Assembly (NCBI RefSeq): GCF_900109085.1
Contig: NZ_FNYW01000008.1
Coordinates: 1 to 48,420, forward strand
Length of the DNA: 48,420 nucleotides
From: Alkalibacterium gilvum
Lineage (GTDB): Bacteria > Bacillota > Bacilli > Lactobacillales > Carnobacteriaceae_A
Direction of reading: 5' to 3'
Below, one piece after another: positions 30,768-38,792 of this stretch. The position numbers were made by a program, and so were the translations under genes. Below the pieces are notes generated by a model. The model was not told where the DNA came from, did not search any database, and saw only the letters and a program-made list of their open reading frames with translations. Each line of letters opens with the position of its first letter. Positions within the stretch are counted from its first letter, which is position 1.

Positions 30768-31033
30768 AATATTTTCCACCTTTCAGAAATTTTGAAAAAT
30801 CAAATGAATTGGATTTGATATCATAATATAAACCCACAATAGTAAAAAGGAATTATTATAATAACATTAATTAAAATCAACTTACGAGAGAAAAAAAGCT
30901 AACATATTAAATGAGTATAACAAGATAATGATACACGTGAATGCGCTAATAGTCAAGTAAGCCAATGATTTGAGCGCTTATAAACGGACGAACACGTGAC
31001 GGTTTTTTAGCTGTCAGATATAACTCAATATAA

Positions 31034-31062
31034 TTGTAGACTCATTGTAATTGTGGTATGAT
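31034..31062 (+). promoter_or_regulatory. Promoter of the lipoprotein gene
   Basis: TTGTAG (31034-31039) and TATGAT (31057-31062) are exactly 17 bases apart. Confidence 0.7.
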
Positions 31063-31109
31063 AGCATCGAAAATGAAAAATGTTTAACACATTGTAATAA
31101 TGGTATAAA
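31043..31109 (+). repeat. Duplicated 19-bp motif in the lipoprotein leader
   Basis: CATTGTAATTGTGGTATGA (31043-31061) and CATTGTAATAATGGTATAA (31090-31108) share 16 of 19 bases, 47 bases apart. The first copy overlaps the -10 hexamer; the second lies just before the AGGAGG ribosome site. A shared operator or a duplicated promoter would both explain this. Confidence 0.6.
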
Positions 31110-31131
31110 CATACAGGAGGAATTATTGAAA

Positions 31132-31623
31132 ATGACTTATAAAAAAATGGTGGGTTTACTCGCTGTTTCATCATTTGCGCTGGCAGCGTGTGAGAGTGAC
31201 GACGTATCAGACGTGAAAGAAAACGCTGAAGAAACTGGGGATAGTGCGAGTGACGTTATTGACGGCATCGATAGTGATCTAGATTATACATCATCCGTTG
31301 GTTTAGAAATCATAGGCGGTAATTGGTCACCAGATGGGTATACCTTCACTCCAACAGACGGTGAAGCCACTGTGAATGGTAAGGCAACACCACAAGACGA
31401 TGTTGAAAAGGTGTATGCTTTCGTTATTGAAGATGGGATTGTTTTTGAAAAACCTGAACTTACTGAAAATGAATTTACATTTACAGTAAGTGAAACAGAT
31501 GCTGAACAAAACTTTGAAATTGGCGTTTCTGATGAAGATTTATGGGAAATTGGAGACGAAGCTGATTCAGAAGAATTGGTTAGACACGAAGATGTTATTA
31601 TAGAAAGCTCTCAAGCAGAATAA
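31132..31623 (+). CDS. Predicted lipoprotein of unknown function
   Basis: A 163-residue exported lipoprotein. A basic N-terminus and a hydrophobic segment end in the lipobox LAAC, with lipidation at Cys20. An acidic linker (EAEETGDSASDVIDGIDSD-like) follows, then a beta-rich domain (residues ~50-163) with repeated strand patterns such as YTFTPTDGEATVNGKA, KVYAFVIEDG and FTFTVSETDAEQNFEIGVSDED. I do not recognise the family. The start is ATG 31132 (TTG 31126 is also possible) after CAGGAGG. The gene is single, with its own promoter, duplicated motif and terminator, suggesting specific regulation. Confidence 0.8.
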   Translation: MTYKKMVGLLAVSSFALAACESDDVSDVKENAEETGDSASDVIDGIDSDLDYTSSVGLEIIGGNWSPDGYTFTPTDGEATVNGKATPQDDVEKVYAFVIEDGIVFEKPELTENEFTFTVSETDAEQNFEIGVSDEDLWEIGDEADSEELVRHEDVIIESSQAE

Positions 31624-31633
31624 ATTGAAATAG

Positions 31634-31674
31634 AAAAGTCAAAGGATTCCAAAAGGGGAATTCTTTGACTTTTT
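31634..31674 (+). terminator. Terminator after the lipoprotein gene
   Basis: Arms AAAAGTCAAAG-G-ATTCC (31634-31650) and GGAAT-T-CTTTGACTTTTT (from 31657) form a strong hairpin with a T-run. Confidence 0.88.
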
Positions 31675-31765
31675 CTTCACTATTTCTTAATACTCGTTTG
31701 GTATAGTGCTACTATAGATTGAAGGATTACAAACATAAATATAAAGAAATGAAGGAATGATTAGG

Positions 31766-32167
31766 ATGCAATGGGTCAGTAAATTGATGTTTTACATGAG
31801 AGGACGCTATGGTTATGATGAATTATCAAAGGTTTTAATCTTAGCGGGACTGATAACGAGTATTTTCAGTAACTTTACCGATGGATTTATTTTGAATATC
31901 CTAGCCTTGGCTTTAATTTCCTTTGGTGGCCTTCGTGTTGTGTCAAAGGAAAAAAATAACCGATTAAAAGAATTAAAAAAATATATTGATTTCAAGCAAG
32001 TTATTTTATCTAGATTTAGAAAGTATAGGAATCGATGGTTTCAAAGAAAAGCTTTCAAGATAACAAAGTGTCCAAACTGTAAGCAAAAAATAAGAATCCC
32101 TCGGGGCAGAAAAAAAGTACGTGTTACTTGCCCGTCATGTAAAAATAAATTCATCAAAAAAACTTAG
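31766..32167 (+). CDS. Small membrane protein with C-terminal zinc ribbon
   Basis: A 133-residue protein with two closely spaced hydrophobic segments (LSKVLILAGLITSIFSNF and FILNILALALISFGGLRVV), a highly basic stretch (about residues 60-90), and a C-terminal four-cysteine zinc ribbon, CPNC..CPSC, in a context resembling MJ0042-type ribbons (KCPNCKQKIRIPRGRKKVRVTCPSCKN-like). The basic ribbon is predicted cytoplasmic and could bind nucleic acid or ribosomes, which is inference. I do not know a function. The start is ATG 31766, nine bases after AAGGA; ATG 31757 would be too close to it. It is monocistronic, between a lipoprotein gene and pth. Confidence 0.8.
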   Translation: MQWVSKLMFYMRGRYGYDELSKVLILAGLITSIFSNFTDGFILNILALALISFGGLRVVSKEKNNRLKELKKYIDFKQVILSRFRKYRNRWFQRKAFKITKCPNCKQKIRIPRGRKKVRVTCPSCKNKFIKKT

Positions 32168-32220
32168 AGTCCACTTTATAGGGCAACAATTAAAATTATG
32201 TTATAATAACAGAATAATAA

Positions 32221-32251
32221 AAAAGACTGGACGTAACCGTTCAGCTTTTTT
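32221..32251 (+). terminator. Terminator after the zinc-ribbon gene
   Basis: Arms CTGGACG and CGTTCAG (32226-32244) with a TAAC loop are flanked by A5 and T6. Confidence 0.8.
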
Positions 32252-32341
32252 GTGTGTTCAAGAGCATTTAAGATAAAGGATTAAAAAGACAATTCAAATA
32301 AATTTTCTACATAATCCAACATAACAATTAAGGAGACAATC

Positions 32342-32902
32342 ATGAAATTAATCATAGGTTTAGGGAACCCCGGTGGAAAGTATAAGGAAACAAAACATAA
32401 TATAGGTTTTATAGCGCTAGATGAGATTGCATTTCAAAATGGCTGGGTATTTAATCGCTCAAAATTTGAATCAGTATATGCAGAAGGAATAGTTAAGGGA
32501 GAAAAAGTTCTATTAATTAAACCGCAGACTTATATGAATGATTCAGGACGCTCAGTGAGACAATGGCTGGATTATTATAATTTATCTGATGAAGACATTG
32601 CTGTTGTCTATGATGACATGGATCTTCCCACAGGAAAAATAAGATTAAGACAAAAAGGTGGGGCCGGTGGACATAACGGTATAAAGAGTATTATTGACCA
32701 CATGGGAACAAAGAATTTTAATCGTTTACGTATCGGTATTGGACGTCCCTTTGAAAATCAAACAGTCATTTCACACGTGTTGAGTCCCTTTCATAAATCT
32801 GAAAATGAAAATATGTTGTTTGCAGTGAAAAGAGCTGCAGATGCGGCGATGTATTGGGTTGAAGGACAAACCTACATTGATACAATGACACGATTTAATT
32901 AA
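32342..32902 (+). CDS. pth: Peptidyl-tRNA hydrolase
   Basis: A 186-residue esterase that releases tRNA from prematurely dropped peptidyl-tRNA. The family start is MKLIIGLGNPGGKYKETKHNIGF, with catalytic His19 and Asn9 visible. The DDMDLPTGKIRLRQKGGAGGHNG region carries the catalytic aspartate and the substrate-binding loop. Length is standard. The ATG follows AAGGAG. mfd starts 22 bases downstream with no terminator between, so the two are probably cotranscribed, as in B. subtilis. Confidence 0.97.
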   Translation: MKLIIGLGNPGGKYKETKHNIGFIALDEIAFQNGWVFNRSKFESVYAEGIVKGEKVLLIKPQTYMNDSGRSVRQWLDYYNLSDEDIAVVYDDMDLPTGKIRLRQKGGAGGHNGIKSIIDHMGTKNFNRLRIGIGRPFENQTVISHVLSPFHKSENENMLFAVKRAADAAMYWVEGQTYIDTMTRFN

Positions 32903-32924
32903 TTAGGATAAGGAGTTGATAATT

Positions 32925-35900
32925 ATGCCACAATTACACAGGTTTTTAAGTGATATGCCTTCAATACAGGAGGTTTTTAATACTCTACCTAAAAATAATC
33001 GTCAATTAATCACAGGGCTTGCCGGTTCTGCTCGGACACTTTTGCTTCAATCAATGTTGGAAGAAAAGCAAAAACCACTTGTTGTATTCACGCAAAACAT
33101 TTACCATGCCAATCAATTGCTTTCTGATTTAAATGGCCTTGTTCCAGATGAACAGCTATTTTTATTTTCTGTTGATGATATGATCCACGCTGAAATGGCA
33201 GTAGCCTCTCCGGAAGCACGAGCAGATCGCGTGAGAGCGTTGAATTTTTTATTGAAAAGTGAACCGGGAATTGTTGTCGTTCCACTTGCAGGTGCCCGGA
33301 AAATTTTACCAGATCCAAAATTATTTAAAGAAGCAGCCTTGTCTTTTACTTTGGGTGATGAAATTGAACGCGATGCAATGACCTTGAAGTTAACAGAGAT
33401 GGGCTACCGAAGGGAACAGAAAGTGACCTCACCAGGTGAATACAGTATTCGTGGAGGTATCGTTGACGTTTATCCTCTGACTGAAAAAAAGCCCGTTCGT
33501 ATGGAATTGTTTGATGTTGAGATAGATTCGTTGCGTTATTTTGATGCAGATTCACAGAGGTCAAGTCATAATATTGAAGAAGTTACAATCATTCCAGCTA
33601 CGGACACACTGTTCCCTGTTGCGCAAAAAGAGGACATACTTGCGCGATTTGATAAGGCTTTTGTAAAAGCTACAAAAAAAATAAAAGACCACGAGCGTAA
33701 GGAACAGTTAACACAGAATGTCACGGACGTGATGGATGCGATACGTGAGGAAGCATACAGCGAGGACCTTGTAAAATATACAAGCCTTTTATATCAAGGC
33801 GATGTAACTATTATGGATTATGCGTCTCAAGAGGCAATATTCATTATGGATGAATACCCACGAATCATTGAAAATGAAGCCCTTCTTGATGAAGAAGAAG
33901 CAGAATGGGTAACAAGCCAGCTCTCAAGTGGCACAATTATGCCTGATCAGAGCTTCTCTATTTCATTTAGAGAGACTTTAAAAGAAATAGCGCAATCACA
34001 ATTATACTTCTCTCTCTTTCAAAAAGGTATGAAAGGATTAAAGCTTAACGCGATACATAATTTCCAGTACCGTACAATGCAAAAATTCTTCGGGCAGATG
34101 CCCCTTGTTAAAACAGAGATGGAACGTTGGATGAAGCAAGATTATACCGTTGTTGTGATGGCCGAAAATCAGGAACGCGCTGAAAAAGTTTATCAAACAT
34201 TACGAGATTTTGAAATACAAAGCATTCTTTCTAAAGATGGCACGATTTTAAGTGGAAGAGTTCAAATTATTCAATCAAGCATTCATACAGGATTTGAGTT
34301 GCCCGAGCAGAAAGTAGCAGTGTTAACGGAAAAGGAACTGTTCAATCGTATTCCAAAGAAAAAACCAAGACGTCAGAATATATCGAATGCTGAAAGATTA
34401 AAAAGTTATTCAGAACTCGAAAAAGGCGACTATGTTGTCCATGTGAATCACGGAATTGGTCAGTTTACCGGTATGGAAACAATGGAGATAAATGGTATCC
34501 ATCAAGATTACATGTCTATTGTCTATAGTGATACATCGAAGTTGTTTATCCCGGTAACGCAGCTTAATCTTCTACAAAAATATGTTTCTTCTGAAGGAAA
34601 GACGCCAAAACTAAATAAATTGGGTGGAACAGCCTGGGCTAAAACCAAAAATCGTGTGGCAGCTCAAGTGGAAGATATTGCGGATGATTTAATTGAATTG
34701 TATGCGGTCAGAGAGAACGAAGTCGGCTATGGCTTCTCTGCTGATGATGCCTATCAAAGAGAATTTGATGATGCCTTTCCATACACAGAAACGGATGACC
34801 AATTACGTACAATTGATGAAGTGAAAAAAGATATGGAGAAGCCTAAACCAATGGATCGGCTCCTTGTTGGTGACGTAGGTTATGGTAAAACAGAAGTCGC
34901 TATGCGTGCAGCATTTAAAGCTATTCAAGATGGAAAACAAGTCGCATTTCTAGTTCCAACAACGGTACTGGCTCAACAGCATTACGAAACGATGCGTGAG
35001 CGTTTTGCTGATTTTCCAGTAGAAATAGGCTTGCTAAGCCGCTTTAGAACAGGTAGCCAGTTGAAACAAACTGTCGAAGATATTAGAAAAGGAAAAGTGG
35101 ATGTTGTTGTGGGGACACATCGTGTGTTATCTAAAGATATCATATTCCAGGATTTAGGATTACTGATTGTTGATGAAGAGCAACGCTTTGGCGTAAAACA
35201 TAAGGAACGCTTAAAACAATTAAAAAATGAAGTGGATGTTCTGACGCTAACCGCAACCCCCATACCACGGACGTTACACATGTCAATGCTTGGGGTGCGT
35301 GACTTATCGGTTATTGAAACCCCACCAGCAAACCGCTATCCAGTACAAACATATGTAATGGAAATGAATGGGCCGGTTGTTCAGGAATCGATTAAAAGAG
35401 AACTAGCAAGAGGCGGACAAGTTTTTTATCTTCATAACCGCGTCAGCACGATTGAACAGCGGGCAGATGAACTGCAGCAACTCGTCCCGGAAGCACGTAT
35501 TGCGGTTGCGCATGGACAAATGAGTGAAAACCAACTTGAAAATGTCCTCTACCAATTTGTTCAAGGGGAATTTGATGTCATTGTCACCACGACCATTATT
35601 GAAACCGGTGTGGATATACCTAACGTTAATACACTTATTGTAGAAAATGCCGATTGGATGGGGCTGAGTCAATTATACCAACTAAGAGGGCGTGTCGGAC
35701 GAAGTAGTCGAATTGCGTATGCTTACTTTATGCATCAGCCAGATAAAGTGTTGACTGAAGTCAGTGAAAAACGACTGCAAGCCATTAAAGACTTTACGGA
35801 TCTTGGTTCAGGATTTAAGATTGCTATGCGTGATTTATCTATTCGCGGTGCCGGTAATTTATTAGGGCAGCAACAACACGGTTTCATTGACAGTGTCGGT

Positions 35901-36470
35901 TTCGATTTGTACTCTCAAATGTTATCTGAAGCTGTCGCGAGAAAACGTGGGGATAAACAACAAGTCAAAACACATGTTGAAATTGATCTGTCTCTGAATG
36001 CTTACCTTCCAGGCACCTATGTCGAAGACGAACGACAAAAAATTGAATTGTACAAACGCGTTCGTCAATTTACATCTGAAGAGGACTATGTAGAGTTACA
36101 AGATGAACTAATTGATCGCTTTGGTGAGTACCCTCAGTCAGTCTCTGATTTGTTATCTGTAGGACTTCTCAAGATGTATAGTGAAACAGCTTTGATAGAA
36201 ACAATTAAGCGTAATAATAAGGAAATAATTGTAAGCTTTTCAGCAGACGGAACGAAAAAACATCCTCTGCCTGAAGTCTTCAAAGCATTGAAGGATGTTC
36301 CAATGAGAACAGAAATGCAATCAGATCAAAAACTTACGATCGCCTTCAAAATAACCAGACAGATGAAGGACAAGGAATGGCTTGATTCGCTCATACTCTT
36401 TTCTAAAAACTGTGCCGAATATCGTGTGGAAAAAGATGAACAAAGTGAAAGCCAGGAATCTGATAAATAA
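32925..36470 (+). CDS. mfd: Transcription-repair coupling factor
   Basis: An 1181-residue ATP-driven translocase that removes RNA polymerase stalled at lesions and recruits UvrA. The N-terminal UvrB-like region (residues 1-~450) includes YSIRGGIVDVYP. An RNA-polymerase-interacting domain with GDYVVHVNHGIGQFTG lies near residue 505. RecG-like helicase motors follow: Walker A GDVGYGKTEVA, the DEEQ box in IVDEEQRFG, and motif III TATPIPRTLHMSM. The C-terminal TRCF domain begins near KTHVEIDLSLNAYLP. I chose ATG 32925, after AAGGAG, over an in-frame TTG at 32916. Full length compared with the family. Confidence 0.97.
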   Translation: MPQLHRFLSDMPSIQEVFNTLPKNNRQLITGLAGSARTLLLQSMLEEKQKPLVVFTQNIYHANQLLSDLNGLVPDEQLFLFSVDDMIHAEMAVASPEARADRVRALNFLLKSEPGIVVVPLAGARKILPDPKLFKEAALSFTLGDEIERDAMTLKLTEMGYRREQKVTSPGEYSIRGGIVDVYPLTEKKPVRMELFDVEIDSLRYFDADSQRSSHNIEEVTIIPATDTLFPVAQKEDILARFDKAFVKATKKIKDHERKEQLTQNVTDVMDAIREEAYSEDLVKYTSLLYQGDVTIMDYASQEAIFIMDEYPRIIENEALLDEEEAEWVTSQLSSGTIMPDQSFSISFRETLKEIAQSQLYFSLFQKGMKGLKLNAIHNFQYRTMQKFFGQMPLVKTEMERWMKQDYTVVVMAENQERAEKVYQTLRDFEIQSILSKDGTILSGRVQIIQSSIHTGFELPEQKVAVLTEKELFNRIPKKKPRRQNISNAERLKSYSELEKGDYVVHVNHGIGQFTGMETMEINGIHQDYMSIVYSDTSKLFIPVTQLNLLQKYVSSEGKTPKLNKLGGTAWAKTKNRVAAQVEDIADDLIELYAVRENEVGYGFSADDAYQREFDDAFPYTETDDQLRTIDEVKKDMEKPKPMDRLLVGDVGYGKTEVAMRAAFKAIQDGKQVAFLVPTTVLAQQHYETMRERFADFPVEIGLLSRFRTGSQLKQTVEDIRKGKVDVVVGTHRVLSKDIIFQDLGLLIVDEEQRFGVKHKERLKQLKNEVDVLTLTATPIPRTLHMSMLGVRDLSVIETPPANRYPVQTYVMEMNGPVVQESIKRELARGGQVFYLHNRVSTIEQRADELQQLVPEARIAVAHGQMSENQLENVLYQFVQGEFDVIVTTTIIETGVDIPNVNTLIVENADWMGLSQLYQLRGRVGRSSRIAYAYFMHQPDKVLTEVSEKRLQAIKDFTDLGSGFKIAMRDLSIRGAGNLLGQQQHGFIDSVGFDLYSQMLSEAVARKRGDKQQVKTHVEIDLSLNAYLPGTYVEDERQKIELYKRVRQFTSEEDYVELQDELIDRFGEYPQSVSDLLSVGLLKMYSETALIETIKRNNKEIIVSFSADGTKKHPLPEVFKALKDVPMRTEMQSDQKLTIAFKITRQMKDKEWLDSLILFSKNCAEYRVEKDEQSESQESDK

Positions 36471-36471
36471 A

Positions 36472-36500
36472 CACCTGTATGATGAGGTATTTTACAGGTG
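36472..36500 (+). other. Hairpin after mfd without T-run
   Basis: Arms CACCTGTA (36472-36479) and TACAGGTG (36493-36500) pair perfectly, but no T-run follows. It is more likely an RNA-stabilising or attenuating hairpin than a standard terminator. Confidence 0.5.
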
Positions 36501-36515
36501 AGTGATAATAAGTAA

Positions 36516-36718
36516 GAAATGTCATACTCGGGGTTGAAGAGTAGCTGAGTGCACACTTTTTAACTTCAGATGTCGAACTGGGCGTCCCAAATGTTTTGAG
36601 TGAGCACTTTCGAGAGAGAAATGTCATACTCAGGGTTAAGAAGCAATTGAGTGAACACTTTCGAGAAAGAAATGTCACGCCCAGGGTTTAGGAGCAGCTG
36701 AGTGCACACTTTATGAAA
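36516..36718. repeat. Four imperfect ~50-bp tandem repeats between mfd and yabN
   Basis: The units are 36516-36568, 36569-36617, 36618-36668 and 36669-36718 (53, 49, 51 and 50 bases). Each begins GAAATGTC (GATGTC in unit 2), continues through a variable CTC-GGGTT-AAGAAGCA middle, and ends TGAGTG-ACACTTT-CGAGAAA. Units 1, 3 and 4 are close to one another; unit 2 is the most diverged. The units abut without spacers, so this is not a CRISPR array. Reading frames in both directions across it are by-products of the repetition. Function is unknown. Confidence 0.85.
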
Positions 36719-36746
36719 GAAAATAAGGAAGAGATAGGAGGAAAAA

Positions 36747-37811
36747 ATGTATAACATCAATATAGTTGGACTTGGTCCTGGTGATAAAGACCAAATGCCA
36801 ATCAAAACAGAAAAACTTATAAAAGAAGCTAAAACTGTTTTTTTAAGAACAAAAGATCATCCGGCTGTGAAAGAATTGGAAACTGAGGGTGTTTGTTTTA
36901 AGTCATTTGATGATCTCTATGAAGACGCAGGGGAAGATTTTGAAGTGGTATACACCTCAATTGTAGAGCAGTTGATAAAGCTGGCTGAGGAAAAAGAAGT
37001 TTTATACGCAGTACCTGGACATCCGATGGTTGCTGAAAGGACTGTAAAAGAACTCTTGGAAAACTATCCAAACGTAAACATTTTAGGTGGGAAAAGTTTT
37101 ATTGATGATCTTTTTCAATCGGTCAAAGTAGACCCAGTTGAAGGATTTCAACTATTGGACTCTTTCGATTTAAACCACGACACAATAAATACCGGTCAGC
37201 ATCTCATTGTGATGCAGGTATTTAATGCTTTGATGGCGGGGGAAGTGAAGCTTACGCTGATGGAAAAATATCCTGATGACCACGAAGTAGCTGTAGTGGA
37301 TGCAGCGGGAAGTGCTCAAGAAAAGATTACCTGGATGCCCTTGTACGAAATAGACCGATTTGCGGGTGTTTATAACTTAAGGTCATTATATATTCCACCG
37401 CTTGAACGTGATGAACAGGTTACGTCGCTTTCGACACTTCAATATTATATCGATAGAGTAACAGATCCAGAAAAAGGTGATGTCTGGATAAATGAACAAA
37501 CTGCTCACTCTTTGATTAAATACCTTAATGAAGAAACTGAAGAATTGGTTCAAGCCATACAAAAAGAAGACAGCGAAAATTGGATGGAGGAGTTGGGAGA
37601 TGTTTTGACTCAACTTTTATATCAAAGTAGTATCGCTGAAAAAGAAGGATTGTTTACTTTTGAAGAGGTCCTTGAAACGGTGAACCGTAAAATAAGAAGA
37701 CGCCATCCTCATGTGTTTGATGGTGTGAAAGCATCAACACCAGAAGAAGTAAACGCCATTTGGCAAAATATAAAAACTGAAGAAAAGAGGGGAAAAGATG
37801 AGACTCGATAA
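36747..37811 (+). CDS. yabN: Tetrapyrrole methylase / MazG fusion protein (YabN-like)
   Basis: A 354-residue two-domain protein. Residues 1-~220 are a tetrapyrrole (SAM-dependent) methylase-like domain: INIVGLGPGD at the start, and YAVPGHPMVAERTV. The C-terminal ~110 residues form one MazG nucleotide pyrophosphohydrolase domain with EETEELVQAI and EELGDVLTQLLYQS metal-binding motifs. MazG domains hydrolyse (d)NTPs, probably damaged ones; the methylase substrate is unknown. B. subtilis YabN is longer (about 490 residues) and has additional MazG sequence, so this is a short form. It overlaps rqcP by 14 bases. The ATG at 36747 follows ATAGGAGG. Confidence 0.92.
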   Translation: MYNINIVGLGPGDKDQMPIKTEKLIKEAKTVFLRTKDHPAVKELETEGVCFKSFDDLYEDAGEDFEVVYTSIVEQLIKLAEEKEVLYAVPGHPMVAERTVKELLENYPNVNILGGKSFIDDLFQSVKVDPVEGFQLLDSFDLNHDTINTGQHLIVMQVFNALMAGEVKLTLMEKYPDDHEVAVVDAAGSAQEKITWMPLYEIDRFAGVYNLRSLYIPPLERDEQVTSLSTLQYYIDRVTDPEKGDVWINEQTAHSLIKYLNEETEELVQAIQKEDSENWMEELGDVLTQLLYQSSIAEKEGLFTFEEVLETVNRKIRRRHPHVFDGVKASTPEEVNAIWQNIKTEEKRGKDETR

Positions 37812-38052
37812 GTATTTAAAGGTAACCCGAATCATTAAAAGACGATCTGTCGCTAAAGAGATTGCAGATAAAGACCGTATTTTAATCAACGGAAAAACAG
37901 CTAAGTCATCCAGTAAAGTCAGCATAGGGGACGAGTTGACAATACGCTTTGGAAACAAAACAATGATAGTATCTGTGGATGATATTAGAGACACCACAAA
38001 AAAAGATGAAGCAAAAGACTTATATTCTATAATAGAAGAAACGTATAAATAG
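37798..38052 (+). CDS. rqcP: RqcP (YabO), S4-domain ribosome quality control factor
   Basis: An 84-residue protein made almost entirely of an S4 RNA-binding fold: MRLDKYLKVTRIIKRRSVAKE, DRILINGKTAK, and VSIGDELTIRFGN. In B. subtilis RqcP binds 50S-peptidyl-tRNA complexes and works with RqcH to add alanine tails to stalled nascent chains. The start overlaps the end of yabN by 14 bases, so translation is coupled. The same pair is adjacent in B. subtilis. The operon ends at the terminator at 38085. Confidence 0.94.
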   Translation: MRLDKYLKVTRIIKRRSVAKEIADKDRILINGKTAKSSSKVSIGDELTIRFGNKTMIVSVDDIRDTTKKDEAKDLYSIIEETYK

Positions 38053-38084
38053 TTTTACTATAAGATGAAAAAGCGAATAAAAGT

Positions 38085-38136
38085 AAAAATGTGTCATTGT
38101 TATCAGAAAAATAGATAGCAATGACACATTTTTTTA
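38085..38136 (+). terminator. Terminator after rqcP
   Basis: Arms AAAAATGTGTCATTG (38085-38099) and CAATGACACATTTTT (from 38119), plus an inner TATC/GATA pair, precede a T-run. Confidence 0.9.
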
Positions 38137-38173
38137 TTTATTAGGGATGGTTCTTTTCATTCGAAAGATTTAT

Positions 38174-38182
38174 TGCTATACT
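38174..38182 (+). promoter_or_regulatory. Extended -10 promoter of divIC
   Basis: TG-C-TATACT at 38174-38182 has only a weak -35 upstream. Confidence 0.5.
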
Positions 38183-38230
38183 TTAACCACGCGATAAGAT
38201 AATAAGAAATTAGCTTGAGGGGGTTATGAC

Positions 38231-38674
38231 ATGGTTAAAAAGAAAACCGAAATAACACGCATGAATAATCCATATACAAAACATAAAACACTTGAGAGCA
38301 TCCGAGATTTTAAACATAAAAGAAAATTAAAAAGAAGAATGCGTCTAATTGTAGCAATAGGCTTACTTTTAATTCTACTTGTCGGGAGTGGGATAGTACG
38401 TAATTACAACCAACTGGCGAAATTAGAAGAAGATAAAGTCTTAGCAGAAAAAGAATTGGAATCACTTGATTTAAGGCAAGACGAATTAGAATATTATATC
38501 GGATTATTGGAAGATGAAGAATATGTAACAAAATTAGCGCGGAGCGAATATTACCTTACTAAGGATAATGAAATAGTTTTCAGCTTCCCTGATGATAAAA
38601 AACCTGATCACACACAAGTAACAGAAGAAGAGAGTGAAAGTGTAGAAGAAGAAACGCCACAATCAGAACAATAA
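38231..38674 (+). CDS. divIC: Septum formation initiator DivIC (FtsB family)
   Basis: A 147-residue bitopic membrane protein of the divisome. A basic cytoplasmic N-terminus (residues 1-37) is followed by one membrane helix (LIVAIGLLLILLVGSGIV). An extracytoplasmic coiled coil (NQLAKLEEDKVLAEKELESLDLRQDELEYYI-type heptads) ends in the conserved EEYVTKLARSEYYLTKDNEIVF motif that gives the family its signature. The last ~25 residues are an acidic tail. DivIC partners FtsL and DivIB in septal wall synthesis. The ATG at 38231 follows a GAGGGGG site. Position between rqcP and yabR matches B. subtilis. Confidence 0.95.
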   Translation: MVKKKTEITRMNNPYTKHKTLESIRDFKHKRKLKRRMRLIVAIGLLLILLVGSGIVRNYNQLAKLEEDKVLAEKELESLDLRQDELEYYIGLLEDEEYVTKLARSEYYLTKDNEIVFSFPDDKKPDHTQVTEEESESVEEETPQSEQ

Positions 38675-38749
38675 AAGAGGGAGTACTCTTATAAAAATCG
38701 AAAAAAATTCACAAACTAAGCAATAGTTCTTTATTAATTAAATTTAACA

Positions 38750-38758
38750 TGGTATAAT
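38750..38758 (+). promoter_or_regulatory. Extended -10 promoter of yabR
   Basis: TG-G-TATAAT at 38750-38758 lies 34 bases before the yabR start. Confidence 0.6.
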
Positions 38759-38792
38759 TAAGCCAAATCATTTAGGAGGCAACATAGAAAAC

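Larger units (their letters stand above)
30768..31131. other. Divergent intergenic region glmS / lipoprotein gene
   Basis: This 364-base stretch holds no convincing gene. On the minus strand, TTGATT and AATAAT, 17 bases apart near 30850-30885, could drive glmS. The octamer ACACGTGA occurs twice in direct orientation, at 30933-30940 and 30992-30999, with CACGTG at its centre. The right part carries the lipoprotein promoter and a duplicated 19-bp motif, listed separately. Confidence 0.5.

Noticed and set aside
36516-36718. Possible CRISPR array
   Set aside because: The units abut with no unique spacers and there are no cas genes nearby.
36403-36805. Minus-strand frames with repeated MTFLSRKCSL-like peptides
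   Set aside because: The peptide repeats only reflect the ~50-bp DNA tandem repeats; there is no ribosome site and they overlap mfd and yabN ends.
38675-38700. Possible terminator after divIC
   Set aside because: Only a short GAGTACTC palindrome with no T-run; too weak to call.
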